Shown: positions 55,092-63,343 of the stretch, in pieces
How positions within the stretch are numbered: position 1 is the first letter of the stretch
Layout: each line of letters opens with the position of its first letter
Source of the DNA: a filamentous cyanobacterium ESFC-1
GTDB lineage: Bacteria; Cyanobacteriota; Cyanobacteriia; Cyanobacteriales; Spirulinaceae
Assembly (NCBI GenBank): GCA_000380225.1
Contig: KB904821.1
Coordinates: forward strand, 830,587 to 894,586
Length of the DNA: 64,000 nucleotides
Direction: 5' to 3'
Notes under the pieces: generated by a model
Databases searched by the model: none
What the model was told of the DNA's origin: nothing
The model's input: the letters and a program-made list of their open reading frames with translations, nothing else
Position numbers and translations under genes: made by a program

Positions 55092-55646
55092 TTAAGTTTG
55101 CCATTGTTCTGTGCCTTTACGGGTGGGCTGTCCGGTGGCGTTAAATGCCCAAATATCCCGTTTATGTTGCGGCCCGTAGCTGATATGAATCGGGCGGGTT
55201 TTGCCGTAGAAATATAGAGAATCGAAAGGAAGTTTCTGTTTAACAATCCAGTCTACAACGCGATCGCTACTTTGGTTTTGAATTAAGAAGTCGTAAGCGG
55301 CACCGCCGCGATCGCAAAAGGGTTTATGATTGCGGTTAAGTTCATAACTACAGTGTTGGTCGCGACGGGGATCGATACGACCATTTTTTATGCCTGTTTT
55401 GGGGTCTTTTTGGTTGAGATAGCGTTTCAAGTCGGCAGAACAAAAGCCATAGGTGAGTTTAAAGTTTTCCCGACCAAAGTAAGCAATAATCGGGTCAATA
55501 ATATATTGATTGAGGTCTTTTAATGCCGTGATTGTTTCCGGTTGTTGGGGATAGGGATTGATATATTCGGCGTATTTTTGATAGGTTTGGCTACAGCAGC
55601 AAAACTCATCCAAAGTTAGATATTGACCCAGGGCAATATTGGTCAT
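55092..55646 (-). CDS. M15-like peptidase-fold protein, tentative
   Basis: A 184-residue protein with a possible zinc-peptidase (M15/VanY-like) pattern: a GGAAYDF motif resembling the G-x-A-x-D of D-Ala-D-Ala peptidases, and a late His in IHISYGPQH. The first His of the usual H-x6-D is displaced (HKPFCDRGGAAYDF). Several Cys residues cluster at the N-terminus (EFCCCSQTY). No signal peptide. The start codon falls in TTGGTCA repeats (start MTNIALGQYL), so the true N-terminus is unsure. The family is not certain. Confidence 0.45.
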   Translation of the reverse strand: MTNIALGQYLTLDEFCCCSQTYQKYAEYINPYPQQPETITALKDLNQYIIDPIIAYFGRENFKLTYGFCSADLKRYLNQKDPKTGIKNGRIDPRRDQHCSYELNRNHKPFCDRGGAAYDFLIQNQSSDRVVDWIVKQKLPFDSLYFYGKTRPIHISYGPQHKRDIWAFNATGQPTRKGTEQWQT

Positions 55647-55789
55647 TGGTCATTGGTCATTTGTCATTTGTCATTGGTCATTTGTTATTGGCGCTACCCA
55701 GGAATCTTTATCGATCAATTCAATCGTTGTAAATTGTAAATTGTAAATTGTACATTGTAAATTGTAAATTGTAAATTGTAAATTGTACA
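55640..55789. repeat. TTGGTCATT and TTGTAAA repeats
   Basis: Short direct repeats of TTGGTCATTTGTCA (55644-55686) and TTGTAAA (55729-55785) sit between two minus-strand genes. Confidence 0.85.
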
Positions 55790-57478
55790 TTACTCCAAAA
55801 GTTGCAATTGAGTTCTGACAACGCCAGCGCGATCGCACCGAATTTCTACATCAATTTTACTACCTTTTTCCCCTTGTACAATCCATTCTACCAAGGCGCG
55901 ATCGCTCGTCGCATCTCCAGTCCGCCAAGTAATGGCAGAAGCCTGATAAGCCCGTCCTTCTAAATGCCCGATGTCTTCTTGTTCTTTGCCCATTTTCAAG
56001 CTTACCCCAGAAGGTAACTTGAGAAAACAAAGACAACCCCTCGCGAGTTTTTTCTCTAATGCTTTTTGTGTGATATAAGTCGGAAGCCAGCCCGTGTTTT
56101 GGATCGCGACTCGTAGATAATAGTTATCGTCTCCTAAAGCCTCAACCTTCGTTTCATAGAGTTCTAAACAAGGAGAAATTAACGCATTCCAAACCAACCA
56201 TTTCGGAAAACGGCGCAACTCTTTTTCTAAAACCGATTGGGGGGGATTGCGCCAAAAATACAAGCCATTCCAGCCCCCTAATTCAACTTTTCCCAGTTGG
56301 GGATGTTCCCACTCATACCAATCAATATAACCCTCACCATTCAGTTCGCGATCGCTCCATTCTAATAACTTTAAATCGTCTTCAAAAGGATGTTCGCGAA
56401 ACCAATTCACTAGATGATAATCTTGAATCCCCGCATATTCCATCGGACTCCAAACTTCCACTGTCCAAGCGAATACACCCCGATGTTCGTACATCCAATC
56501 GTCAAACGCCCCGGTTACATAGTCTTGAGCATTGGCGCGAAAATCATGGTAAATTGAAATGGCTTGATAACCTGTTGTTTTGGTTCCTTCTTTGCCAATT
56601 TTTTCATAAACTTGCAAATCTTCTGGCGGAAACTTATCATCGCTTTGATGACTATAGGGACGCAACAAAACCCCACTCATTGTATGAAAAGAAAGCGCCC
56701 CAATAATATTAGGAGAATTGCTGATAAATTGAACCAGCGATCGCACTTCCGATTCTGAAGTTGGGTAATCTCCCGATCCTTTTTGTTCGTCTTCCTGTCG
56801 CCACATAAAAGGAAAATTCCGATTAAAATCCAATCCTTCTTTCAACGGCTTAATAGGAATTGAAACCCCGTCATAATTCTCAACTTTTCCCTCCCGAAAA
56901 ACGCGATAATATTGTCCTCCGGTTTCAGTGGGTTCGCGACGGACTAATAAACGGGGTTCGACAGGAGACACTTTCCACGGCCCATTTTCATCGGGAATCC
57001 GCATGAGCAAAATACGGCCATCCCCGTCAATATCTTCCTCGATTAAGCCTTCTTCTACCGCATCAGGATTGGGGTAAAATCGCGTTCCAGACCGTAGAAA
57101 CTTGGGTTTGTCGGCTAAAGCTAATTCAGCGCCATCGGGGTTGACGCGGGGGCAAATATAAAAGGCTCTTGTATCCAAACAGCGTGTAATTTCTGGGTCA
57201 TTTTTATAACCCTTGGTCAACACATCTAAAAAGTATAAACAAACCGAAGATGGTGCAATTTCGGTGGCGTGAATGTTACCATCAATCCACACCGCAGGTT
57301 TATCTTTTGCTGTTCCTGTTTGGTGATTTGTGACGGTAATTAACCAAATTTCTCGCTGTTCGTAACTTTGACCGATACTTTCTAATGTCATTAAATCGGG
57401 ATAAGTCGCGGCAAAATCTTTGAGAATGCGAGTTAAATCGGCGTAGCGATAATAGCAATCAAAGCGGACATCTAGCAT
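55790..57478 (-). CDS. M14 zinc carboxypeptidase
   Basis: A 562-residue protein. Zinc ligands are in GNIHATEIAP (H-x-x-E) and, further on, the His of LSFHTMSG. NPDGAELAL, DFNRNFPFMW and a late WTVEVW with Glu fit the M14 fold, similar to the large M14 proteins of cyanobacteria and actinobacteria. The last 150 residues form a C-terminal domain (about 410-562) of beta structure. No signal peptide is seen, so it is probably cytoplasmic. Substrate unknown. Confidence 0.85.
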   Translation of the reverse strand: MLDVRFDCYYRYADLTRILKDFAATYPDLMTLESIGQSYEQREIWLITVTNHQTGTAKDKPAVWIDGNIHATEIAPSSVCLYFLDVLTKGYKNDPEITRCLDTRAFYICPRVNPDGAELALADKPKFLRSGTRFYPNPDAVEEGLIEEDIDGDGRILLMRIPDENGPWKVSPVEPRLLVRREPTETGGQYYRVFREGKVENYDGVSIPIKPLKEGLDFNRNFPFMWRQEDEQKGSGDYPTSESEVRSLVQFISNSPNIIGALSFHTMSGVLLRPYSHQSDDKFPPEDLQVYEKIGKEGTKTTGYQAISIYHDFRANAQDYVTGAFDDWMYEHRGVFAWTVEVWSPMEYAGIQDYHLVNWFREHPFEDDLKLLEWSDRELNGEGYIDWYEWEHPQLGKVELGGWNGLYFWRNPPQSVLEKELRRFPKWLVWNALISPCLELYETKVEALGDDNYYLRVAIQNTGWLPTYITQKALEKKLARGCLCFLKLPSGVSLKMGKEQEDIGHLEGRAYQASAITWRTGDATSDRALVEWIVQGEKGSKIDVEIRCDRAGVVRTQLQLLE

Positions 57479-57862
57479 AAGTTGGGTGAGGTTAACAATA
57501 CTTTACCCAACACAATACAGGGCGCGATCGCGTTCTGGCAAGTTTTTTGACGAATCGAGTAAAAATAACAAGGTCGCGAAACCCAACAGTATCAGGGCTT
57601 CGCGCTGTCCTATACCGCCAACGCTCAGATTTTCTAGTTGACAACCTCTATCAACAAGGTTTACATTGAGCTAAGTTGTTGAGAATTAGAATCAATTGCG
57701 AGGGAGAGGTTGTTGCCACACCCCGCGCGATCGCTAATCTCTAAAAAATAGCAAAATCAAGGGTTTGAGGAATGAGCGATCGCTAATGACACTCATTCAC
57801 ACCTCAACTTATCCGTTCATTAATGCAGATTATTATCAACAAACGTAATTCAAGGAGTTCCC
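57479..57862. promoter_or_regulatory. Upstream region of flavodoxin gene
   Basis: The gap must carry the flavodoxin promoter. An A/T-rich stretch with ATGCAGATTATTATCA near 57822-57837 is the only Fur-box-like sequence I see; the match is weak. AAGGAG stands at about 57852, a good ribosome site. No gene. Confidence 0.3.
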
Positions 57863-58372
57863 ATGTCACAAATCGGCTTATTCTACGGTTCCACCACCGG
57901 AAAAACAGAAGATATTGCTGAAAGAATCCAAGAAGCCCTCGGAGATGATGTCGTCACCCTCCACGAAATCTCAGAAGCGGAAAACAGCGATTTCGAGCAA
58001 TATGACAACTTGATTATCGCTTGTCCTACCTGGGATATTGGGGAATTACAAAGCGATTGGGATGGCTATTATCCCGAATTAGACGAGGTTGATTTTAGCG
58101 GTAAAACCGTGGCGTATTTTGGCACAGGTGACCAAATTGGTTATGCCGATAATTTTCAAGATGCGATGGGTATTTTAGAAGCAAAAATTTCAGAATTAGG
58201 CGCAAAAACGGTAGGTTATTGGCCCATAGATGGCTATGATTTCAACGAATCAAAGGCAGTTAAAAATGGTAAATTTGTCGGTTTAGCTATCGATGAAGAT
58301 AATCAATCCGATTTAACAGACGAGCGAATTACTGCTTGGACAAAACAACTCAAATCTGAGTTTGGTTTATAG
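57863..58372 (+). CDS. isiB: Flavodoxin
   Basis: A 169-residue FMN electron carrier that replaces ferredoxin under iron shortage. The phosphate-binding loop is FYGSTTGKTEDIAE (7-20), the FMN-stacking regions are ACPTWDIGE (54-62) and YFGTGDQIGYADNF (95-108). Length and insertion mark a long-chain flavodoxin. isiA is not adjacent, unlike in Synechocystis. Confidence 0.95.
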   Translation: MSQIGLFYGSTTGKTEDIAERIQEALGDDVVTLHEISEAENSDFEQYDNLIIACPTWDIGELQSDWDGYYPELDEVDFSGKTVAYFGTGDQIGYADNFQDAMGILEAKISELGAKTVGYWPIDGYDFNESKAVKNGKFVGLAIDEDNQSDLTDERITAWTKQLKSEFGL

Positions 58373-58440
58373 TTTTTTCAGTGGTTAGTTATAGCAACCG
58401 CCAAAGCAGTTAAGACACCCTATCCATCTTCAGAAAATCA

Positions 58441-58476
58441 GCCCTTCTCCCGTGGGAGAGGGGTTGGGGTGAGGGC
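58441..58476. repeat. Palindromic repeat GCCCTTCTCCCG type
   Basis: GCCCTTCTCCCG pairs with the downstream GGGAGAGGGG...GAGGGC, a common cyanobacterial extragenic palindrome. Confidence 0.6.
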
Positions 58477-58601
58477 AAGCCCCACTACGTCCTAACAGTT
58501 TTGCTTCCTGCTATACTTCCCCAGAAATTCCCGATCGCGATCGCGCCCCATCTATCCACACCGTTTGCGACAATGGAAAGCATCGATCTGCGGAATTTAC
58601 G

Positions 58602-59354
58602 ATGAAATTGACCTTCGTTTGGCTCCGACCGGCTCTCACATTGTTAGCAATTATAGTTACCTTTGCCGTCAATGCCTGGTCAAATATCAACCCTATCGGC
58701 GGCGAATCCATCGGCGCAATTTCTAACAATACTTTCGGGGAGGTGGTCATCACGCCTGCCAATTACGCCTTTATCATCTGGGGTGTGATTTATCTTGGCC
58801 TGTTCGCCTTTGGCATTTATCAACTCCTGCCCGCCCAGCAAAACCGCACCGCCCTCAACCCCGTCCGCGATGCCCTGCTCGTTAGTTCCATCGCGCAAAC
58901 TATTTGGGTGTTCCTCTTTCTCTCCCGCCTCTTTTGGGGGTCGTTGGTGGCGATGGGGGCGATCTTGGGGGCGCTGATTTGGGGTTATGGGCAATGGCGC
59001 AAGGGGGAGCGCCGAGGACGGCGAGAGCGGTGGTGTGTGGATCGCCCCTTGAGTTTATATTTCGGTTGGATTAGTGTGGCGACGGTAGTTAATGGGGCGA
59101 CGGCGCTTTATAGTTCCGGCTGGACGGAGTTGGGTTTAGGGGCGGAGGTTTGGGCTTGTGTGATGGTGGGAGTGGCAACGGTGTTGGGGGTGGCGATCGC
59201 GCTGCGGTATCGCGACACAATCTATCCAGGGGTGATGATTTGGGCTTTGATCGCGATCGCCCAGAGTCAGGCGCAATTGATGCCTGTGGGAGTGAGTGCG
59301 ATCGCGGGGGCGGTTATTTTGGGGGGCGCGATCGCGTATTCCGTGTTTCGATAA
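58602..59354 (+). CDS. Tryptophan-rich sensory protein (TspO-like)
   Basis: A 250-residue membrane protein with six to seven hydrophobic helices and Trp/Asn motifs resembling TspO/MBR-related cyanobacterial proteins: FAVNAWSNI, PANYAFIIWGVIYLGLFAFG, SSIAQTIWVFLFLSRLFWG and FGWISVATVVNG. It is longer than bacterial TspO (about 160). The ligand, perhaps tetrapyrrole-like, is unknown. GC content is high at its end with two HIP1 sites. Confidence 0.8.
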   Translation: MKLTFVWLRPALTLLAIIVTFAVNAWSNINPIGGESIGAISNNTFGEVVITPANYAFIIWGVIYLGLFAFGIYQLLPAQQNRTALNPVRDALLVSSIAQTIWVFLFLSRLFWGSLVAMGAILGALIWGYGQWRKGERRGRRERWCVDRPLSLYFGWISVATVVNGATALYSSGWTELGLGAEVWACVMVGVATVLGVAIALRYRDTIYPGVMIWALIAIAQSQAQLMPVGVSAIAGAVILGGAIAYSVFR

Positions 59355-59384
59355 AATCAACGGTATCGTTTGGGGCTATGACCT

Positions 59385-60005
59385 ATGGTACAAGCATCAA
59401 CAACGGCTCTATCCTTTGAAGACTTCATTGCTACCTATCCAGAGCAGGGCGATCGCTACGAACTCATTGAAGGTGAGGTGATTCCCGTGCGTCCACGCGG
59501 TCAACACGAACTTATTGCTGGTTTTCTCGCGTTGCAGTTCGGTTTACAGATTCAGCAGCAGCAACAAGATTGGGTCATTCCGACTACCTGCGTCGTCAAG
59601 CCGGATCGACCAGCAGCAGGCTATATCCCAGACATCACGGTATTAGACTGGGTAGCGTTGGAGACAGAACATTTATGGGAGCGAGCTTCGACAGTAATAG
59701 CGGGGTCGAGTATTCGTCTGGTGGTGGAGGTAGTCAGCACCAACTGGCGAGATGATTACACCCTCAAACTGGGGGACTATGAAGCGATGGGCATTCCGGA
59801 ATATTGGCTGGTGGACTACCAGGCGTTGGGAGCGCAGCGATACATTGGCTCACCCAAAAAGCCGACGTTAACCGTGTGTTCATTGGTGCAGGGGGAATAT
59901 CAGGTGGCGTTGTTTCAGGGGGAGGAACGGGTTGAATCGGCGGTGTTTCCTCATTTAGAACTGACGGCGGAGCAAGTTTTTCGAGCAGGGCGATCGCGGT
60001 TGTAG
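59385..60005 (+). CDS. Uma2 family (DUF820) endonuclease
   Basis: A 206-residue PD-(D/E)XK protein starting MVQASTTALSFEDFIATYPEQ. The core has RYELIEGEVIPVRPRG, YIPDITVLDW, RLVVEVVSTNWRDDYTLKLGDYEAMGIPEYWLVDY (key: E in VVEVVS, K in LKLGDY, the usual pair). The C-terminus ends LTAEQVFRAGRSRL. It is followed by xisI after 38 bases on the same strand, where a xisH gene usually stands. Confidence 0.88.
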   Translation: MVQASTTALSFEDFIATYPEQGDRYELIEGEVIPVRPRGQHELIAGFLALQFGLQIQQQQQDWVIPTTCVVKPDRPAAGYIPDITVLDWVALETEHLWERASTVIAGSSIRLVVEVVSTNWRDDYTLKLGDYEAMGIPEYWLVDYQALGAQRYIGSPKKPTLTVCSLVQGEYQVALFQGEERVESAVFPHLELTAEQVFRAGRSRL

Positions 60006-60043
60006 TGCGTGCCGATTGACCCTAGTACCGAGGAGATTGTGCG

Positions 60044-60379
60044 ATGGATTCCGTAGCGTTTTACCAAGATACGGTTGAGAAACTTCTCAATGATTATGCT
60101 GCTATTCCTTATAGCTATGGTGATATCCAGCAGTATGTCATTGTTAATCGCGATCGCACCCATTTTTTGCTATTTAATGAAGGTTGGCATGGTAAGCGAC
60201 GAGTTCATGGTGTTGTTACCCATGTCGAAATTCGGGAGGGAAAAATTTGGATTCATTTCGATGGCATTGAGGATGGGATTACCGATGAGTTAGTGGCAGC
60301 AGGGATTCCCAAAAAACAAATTGTGTTGGCTTTTCATCCACCTGACATTCGAGAATATACGGGATATGCGATCGCGTAG
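60044..60379 (+). CDS. xisI: XisI family protein
   Basis: A 111-residue protein of the fdxN-element excision controlling factor XisI family: MDSVAFYQDTVEKLLNDYA, DRTHFLLFNEGWHGKRRVHG, IWIHFDGIEDGI and a C-terminal VLAFHPPDIREYTGYAIA. XisI is normally encoded with the PD-(D/E)XK protein XisH. Here xisH is missing and a Uma2 nuclease lies directly upstream. No recombinase XisF or excision target is near. Confidence 0.9.
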   Translation: MDSVAFYQDTVEKLLNDYAAIPYSYGDIQQYVIVNRDRTHFLLFNEGWHGKRRVHGVVTHVEIREGKIWIHFDGIEDGITDELVAAGIPKKQIVLAFHPPDIREYTGYAIA

Positions 60380-60543
60380 CATAGGTGTTGGCTCACGGGT
60401 TGATCTATGCTTTAGTCTAAAAAGCTGCAACGTAGTGGTTAAGGAAAAGAACGAGTCATTATCAGCCTCTAAGGGGCAGTCCGAAGATAGCATTGAGGTA
60501 GCAAAGCCTTAGATGGTGGACGATGCCCATCCTACTGTCGTGA

Positions 60544-60621
60544 CTTATGTATTTACTTAACTTATGCTTTGACCGAGCTACTTTTTGAGGTCTTGTTCAA
60601 CGATTTTTTTCAGCAAGCCCT
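60544..60621. mobile_element. Fragment of an insertion element end
   Basis: TTCAGCAAGCCCT at 60609-60621 is the same 13-bp end as that of the MITE at 47443-47684. The adjoining bases (GACCGAGCTACTTTTTGAGG) differ from the MITE, so it is the right end of a longer, related element; no left end was found. The gap 60380-60704 contains no gene otherwise. Confidence 0.6.
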
Positions 60622-60704
60622 AGTATAGAAAAACCCTTCTGGACATAGCTCTAGGATTAGGTTTCAATAGGGTAGGGTCGCTTCCTCTCTACGAAGTGGA
60701 ATTA

Positions 60705-61109
60705 ATGAAAACTTTTCCCCTTTTCGCTGCCTTACTCTTAAAATTCAGCACAAGCACGACGATTTTGAACATCAAAAACATCAAAAACATCATCATCCTT
60801 GCTCTGAGCGTCCTCTGCATCATACTTTTGCACTTCGCTTTACAGAAACCCGAACCCGCTCAAGTTCAACCCATCCCGCAACCGCAACGAATCGGCACGG
60901 TGCGGGGCATAGGTGCTGGTAGCACCGAGGATGAAGCCCTATTGAACGCATGGCGAAGTGCTCGGCAGAAGCTCGATCTCAGTGGCTGCGAGACCTGCAT
61001 TCTACAGAATTCGGGCAGCGGATCGTCCAGCTCGGGAGGGGGAAACTACTCAGTACAATATCAATTCAATATCTTACGATTTGAAGAAACGCAACAAGAT
61101 GAGGAGTAA
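60705..61109 (+). CDS. Small membrane protein of unknown function
   Basis: About 134 residues from the ATG at 60705 (the GTG at 60696 is an alternative). A transmembrane helix follows a Lys/Asn/Ile-rich stretch (IIILALSVLCIILLHFAL, about 30-47). A Pro/Gln linker and a small domain with CETC and a Gly/Ser-rich loop (GSGSSSSGGGN) follow. No family recognised. It may be a remnant, because the gap next to it has an IS fragment. Confidence 0.5.
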   Translation: MKTFPLFAALLLKFSTSTTILNIKNIKNIIILALSVLCIILLHFALQKPEPAQVQPIPQPQRIGTVRGIGAGSTEDEALLNAWRSARQKLDLSGCETCILQNSGSGSSSSGGGNYSVQYQFNILRFEETQQDEE

Positions 61110-61154
61110 AAGGACAATTATGACCTTCCAAGTCGTGTCGCTGGCACTGGTCAC

Positions 61155-61254
61155 GTAAAGTGCGATCGCGGCTCTTGTAGGGTGCGTCAGGCGGCTACAA
61201 TTCAAAAATAATAGGACAAATTCCTATCCGCCGTAACGCACCAAACCCATACTA
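61155..61254. repeat. Interspersed repeat, copy 1 (GTAGGGTGCGTCAGGCGGC type)
   Basis: It starts GTAAAGTGCGATCGCGGCTC and contains TAGGGTGCGTCAGGCGGC and its near-inverse GCCGTAACGCACC. Copies 2 and 3 at 62101 and 63219 are more than 90% identical. Confidence 0.85.
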
Positions 61255-61314
61255 GAGAATCGTAGAAAAACTCATAGCCAAAGCCGTAACCAGAAAAATC
61301 TGAAATTCAACATC

Positions 61315-61638
61315 ATGATCAGTCAAACCAACTCACCCATCATCAATCAACAGATAGTCCTTTCCACCCTCAGCCACCACCAAGAGACCCTTAATCGCTT
61401 TGGTGTCAAAACCCTTGCCCTGTTTGGGTCTGTCGCCCGTAACCAAGCCACTACCGACAGTGACCTCGACTTCCTCGTTGAATTTGAAGGGGCAGCCACC
61501 TTAGACGGGTATATGGACTTAAAATTCTTCCTCGAAGACCTTTTCAATAAAAAAGTAGACCTTGTTACCCGACGTTCGCTTAAACCTCAAATTACCCAAA
61601 ACGTTCTCAGAGAGGCAGTTTATGTCGCGCAGCCTTAA
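61315..61638 (+). CDS. MNT nucleotidyltransferase antitoxin, module 2
   Basis: A 107-residue MntA-type protein with the active site GSVARNQATTDSDLDFLVEF (about 42-61). It has a longer N-terminal stretch than the 25747 copy. The next gene starts inside it (17-base overlap). The two MntA proteins of the window are only distantly similar outside the active site. Confidence 0.88.
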   Translation: MISQTNSPIINQQIVLSTLSHHQETLNRFGVKTLALFGSVARNQATTDSDLDFLVEFEGAATLDGYMDLKFFLEDLFNKKVDLVTRRSLKPQITQNVLREAVYVAQP

Positions 61639-61972
61639 CCTCTACCTCAACGATATCCTCAATAGTATTAGCAAAATTCAAAAATATACTGCCCAAACCA
61701 CCCAAGCCGACTTAGTACAAGACGAACGTACCTTTGATGCCGTCGTCTATAACCTTCAGATTATTGGCGAAGCCACCCGCCATATTCCTGAAGAGATTAG
61801 AAACCAACAACCCCAAATCGAATGGAAAAACATTATTGGCATACGCAATATTATTACCCACACTTACTTCTGTGTTGATGATGAAATCGTCTGGAATATC
61901 ATACAAACCAAACTAGACCCCCTCAAAACCGCTATAGAACTTATCCAACAAAACCAACGAACAAGCCTTTGA
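61622..61972 (+). CDS. HEPN toxin (HepT type), module 2
   Basis: A 116-residue HEPN protein. The ATG at 61622 is preferred to the earlier frame start at 61562, because SRSLNLYLNDILNSISKIQKYT is the usual HepT N-terminus. The R-x4-H-x-Y motif is intact in IRNIITHTYFCVDDEIVW. It overlaps the MNT gene by 17 bases. Confidence 0.88.
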   Translation: MSRSLNLYLNDILNSISKIQKYTAQTTQADLVQDERTFDAVVYNLQIIGEATRHIPEEIRNQQPQIEWKNIIGIRNIITHTYFCVDDEIVWNIIQTKLDPLKTAIELIQQNQRTSL

Positions 61973-61998
61973 ATACCTCATCGACAACAAACTGCCAA

Positions 61999-62078
61999 CA
62001 ACATTGGGATGGGGCATTTCGATGGTAAAATCCGTCAACTCGTTGTTGAGAATGAACCCATAACCGGGAACAACCATT
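61999..62078 (-). pseudogene. Internal fragment of a gamma-glutamyltransferase gene
   Basis: About 80 bases are similar to 63747-63826 of the real ggt gene (AACATTGGGATGGGG, then GTTGTTGAGAATGAACCCAT). In the minus frame it encodes part of the stretch GYGFILNNELTDFT, with changes. No continuation on either side. Confidence 0.65.
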
Positions 62079-62100
62079 GTCCGCTATCATAGAGGGTTGA

Positions 62101-62214
62101 AGCGATCGCGGCTCTTGTAGGGTGCGTCAGGCGGCTACAATTCAAAAATAATAGGATAAATGCCAATCCGCCGTAACGCACCAAACCCATACTATCCCGA
62201 TATCAACCCACCTC
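62101..62214. repeat. Interspersed repeat, copy 2
   Basis: Same sequence as at 61155 with a few changes (ATAAATGCCAATCC for ACAAATTCCTATCC). Its right part, CCCGATATCAACCCACCTCC, is identical to the sequence next to the 3' end of ggt, and leads into the ggt fragment at 62219. Confidence 0.85.
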
Positions 62215-62218
62215 CGAC

Positions 62219-62278
62219 TCACCGCACCGTCATCGTACTACCCCCACCCCGCCGAAAAGGTTCAGCCACAGCACTCAG
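62219..62278 (-). pseudogene. 3'-terminal fragment of a ggt gene copy
   Basis: About 60 bases are nearly identical to the last codons of ggt at 63344-63402 (ends GSAMTVR-stop in ggt). After CACTCAG it diverges. It joins the duplicated repeat on its left, so a whole block (repeat plus ggt end) was copied. Confidence 0.75.
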
Positions 62279-62313
62279 TATATGTGTCACGCCACTACTG
62301 GCTAAAATAGATT

Positions 62314-62706
62314 ATGGAAACATACAAAGATATAGAGCTAATATCCGAAATTGTTACCCTATGGCACGAACAGCGAAATTGGGCAGAACAATTGCTGAAA
62401 CATAAATTAGGTTTGTCTGAACTTAAGGATATTTTTTCTAATACATATAGAGGAAAACATCTTATTTCTGGAACACAATGGCTATATAGAACTCATGGTT
62501 TGGGTATTGATATATACAAGCCTCAAAATAAAGGAGGTATTGATTTTGATATTGATAATCCTCATCCTACTCCTTGGCAACTACGCGAATTTTTTATCAA
62601 GCAGTATAATGATGGAAAATTAACTAAGAAATTTTACAGATTATTAATGCAAGATGAGCAACGTTGGGATAATGCTGTGTTAATAGTTCTTGGAAAGCAA
62701 ACTTAA
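62314..62706 (+). CDS. Small protein, DUF6896-like (immunity-type), tentative
   Basis: A 130-residue, A/T-rich gene (third codon positions unlike neighbours), beginning METYKDIELISEIVTLWHEQ. The middle GTQWLYRTHGLGIDIYKPQNKGG resembles the DUF6896 pattern of short immunity-like proteins in polymorphic-toxin loci. No toxin gene is present. It converges with the next gene. The family call is from memory. Confidence 0.45.
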   Translation: METYKDIELISEIVTLWHEQRNWAEQLLKHKLGLSELKDIFSNTYRGKHLISGTQWLYRTHGLGIDIYKPQNKGGIDFDIDNPHPTPWQLREFFIKQYNDGKLTKKFYRLLMQDEQRWDNAVLIVLGKQT

Positions 62707-62747
62707 AACATTCTATACTGCTGTACTATCGAGATATTAATCCTAAG

Positions 62748-63194
62748 TTAATCAGCAACATATTTTCTAATATCAAAACTGAATTTAGTTATAATAAAGT
62801 TACTCAAGCTGGTCAAAAAAGAATCAATTTCTTTATCTAAATTATCCATATTTATATTGCTTTCACTCTTAAATTTTTGCCAAACAGAAAATACCCTCAG
62901 ACCATCTCTATTATCCGTTTTCAAGAATGCAATTATATTTTCTTCCTCATAGTCCATTGATGAATATCTGAAGTCTATTAATGATGTATTCTTATCACTT
63001 TCTCTCCATTCATAAAGTTGTTGGGCAAGCTCTACAAGCAATATGTCTTCTTCGTCAAAGAAAAGAATCTTGTCTATATAAATTGTCAGCTTACCTTCAA
63101 TGCAAGATTTGATCCTGCTACTATCCGGTAGGGAAGATGCTGATACATCGCTAAATTCTATCTTTATTTTGGATTGACAGGAAAAGCGTTCCAT
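62748..63194 (-). CDS. A/T-rich protein of unknown function, possible orphan immunity
   Basis: A 148-residue acidic protein (MERFSCQSKIKIEFSDVSAS start; VELAQQLYEWRESDKNTSLID; WQKFKSES). It has no signal peptide, membrane helix or known motif. Base composition is clearly lower in GC than neighbours, as for the convergent gene at 62314, so both were probably acquired together. Flanked by repeats 62101 and 63219. Confidence 0.5.
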   Translation of the reverse strand: MERFSCQSKIKIEFSDVSASSLPDSSRIKSCIEGKLTIYIDKILFFDEEDILLVELAQQLYEWRESDKNTSLIDFRYSSMDYEEENIIAFLKTDNRDGLRVFSVWQKFKSESNINMDNLDKEIDSFLTSLSNFIITKFSFDIRKYVAD

Positions 63195-63218
63195 ATATTA
63201 CCAACGCGATCGCGTCCG

Positions 63219-63320
63219 GTAAAGTGCGATCGCGGCTCTTGTAGGGTGCGTCAGGCGGCTACAATTCAAAAATAAATAGGACAAATTCCTATCCGCCGTA
63301 ACGCACCAAACCCATACTAT
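63219..63320. repeat. Interspersed repeat, copy 3
   Basis: Same sequence as copies 1 and 2; it abuts the 3' end of ggt. Confidence 0.85.
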
Positions 63321-63343
63321 CCCGATATCAACCCACCTCCGAC

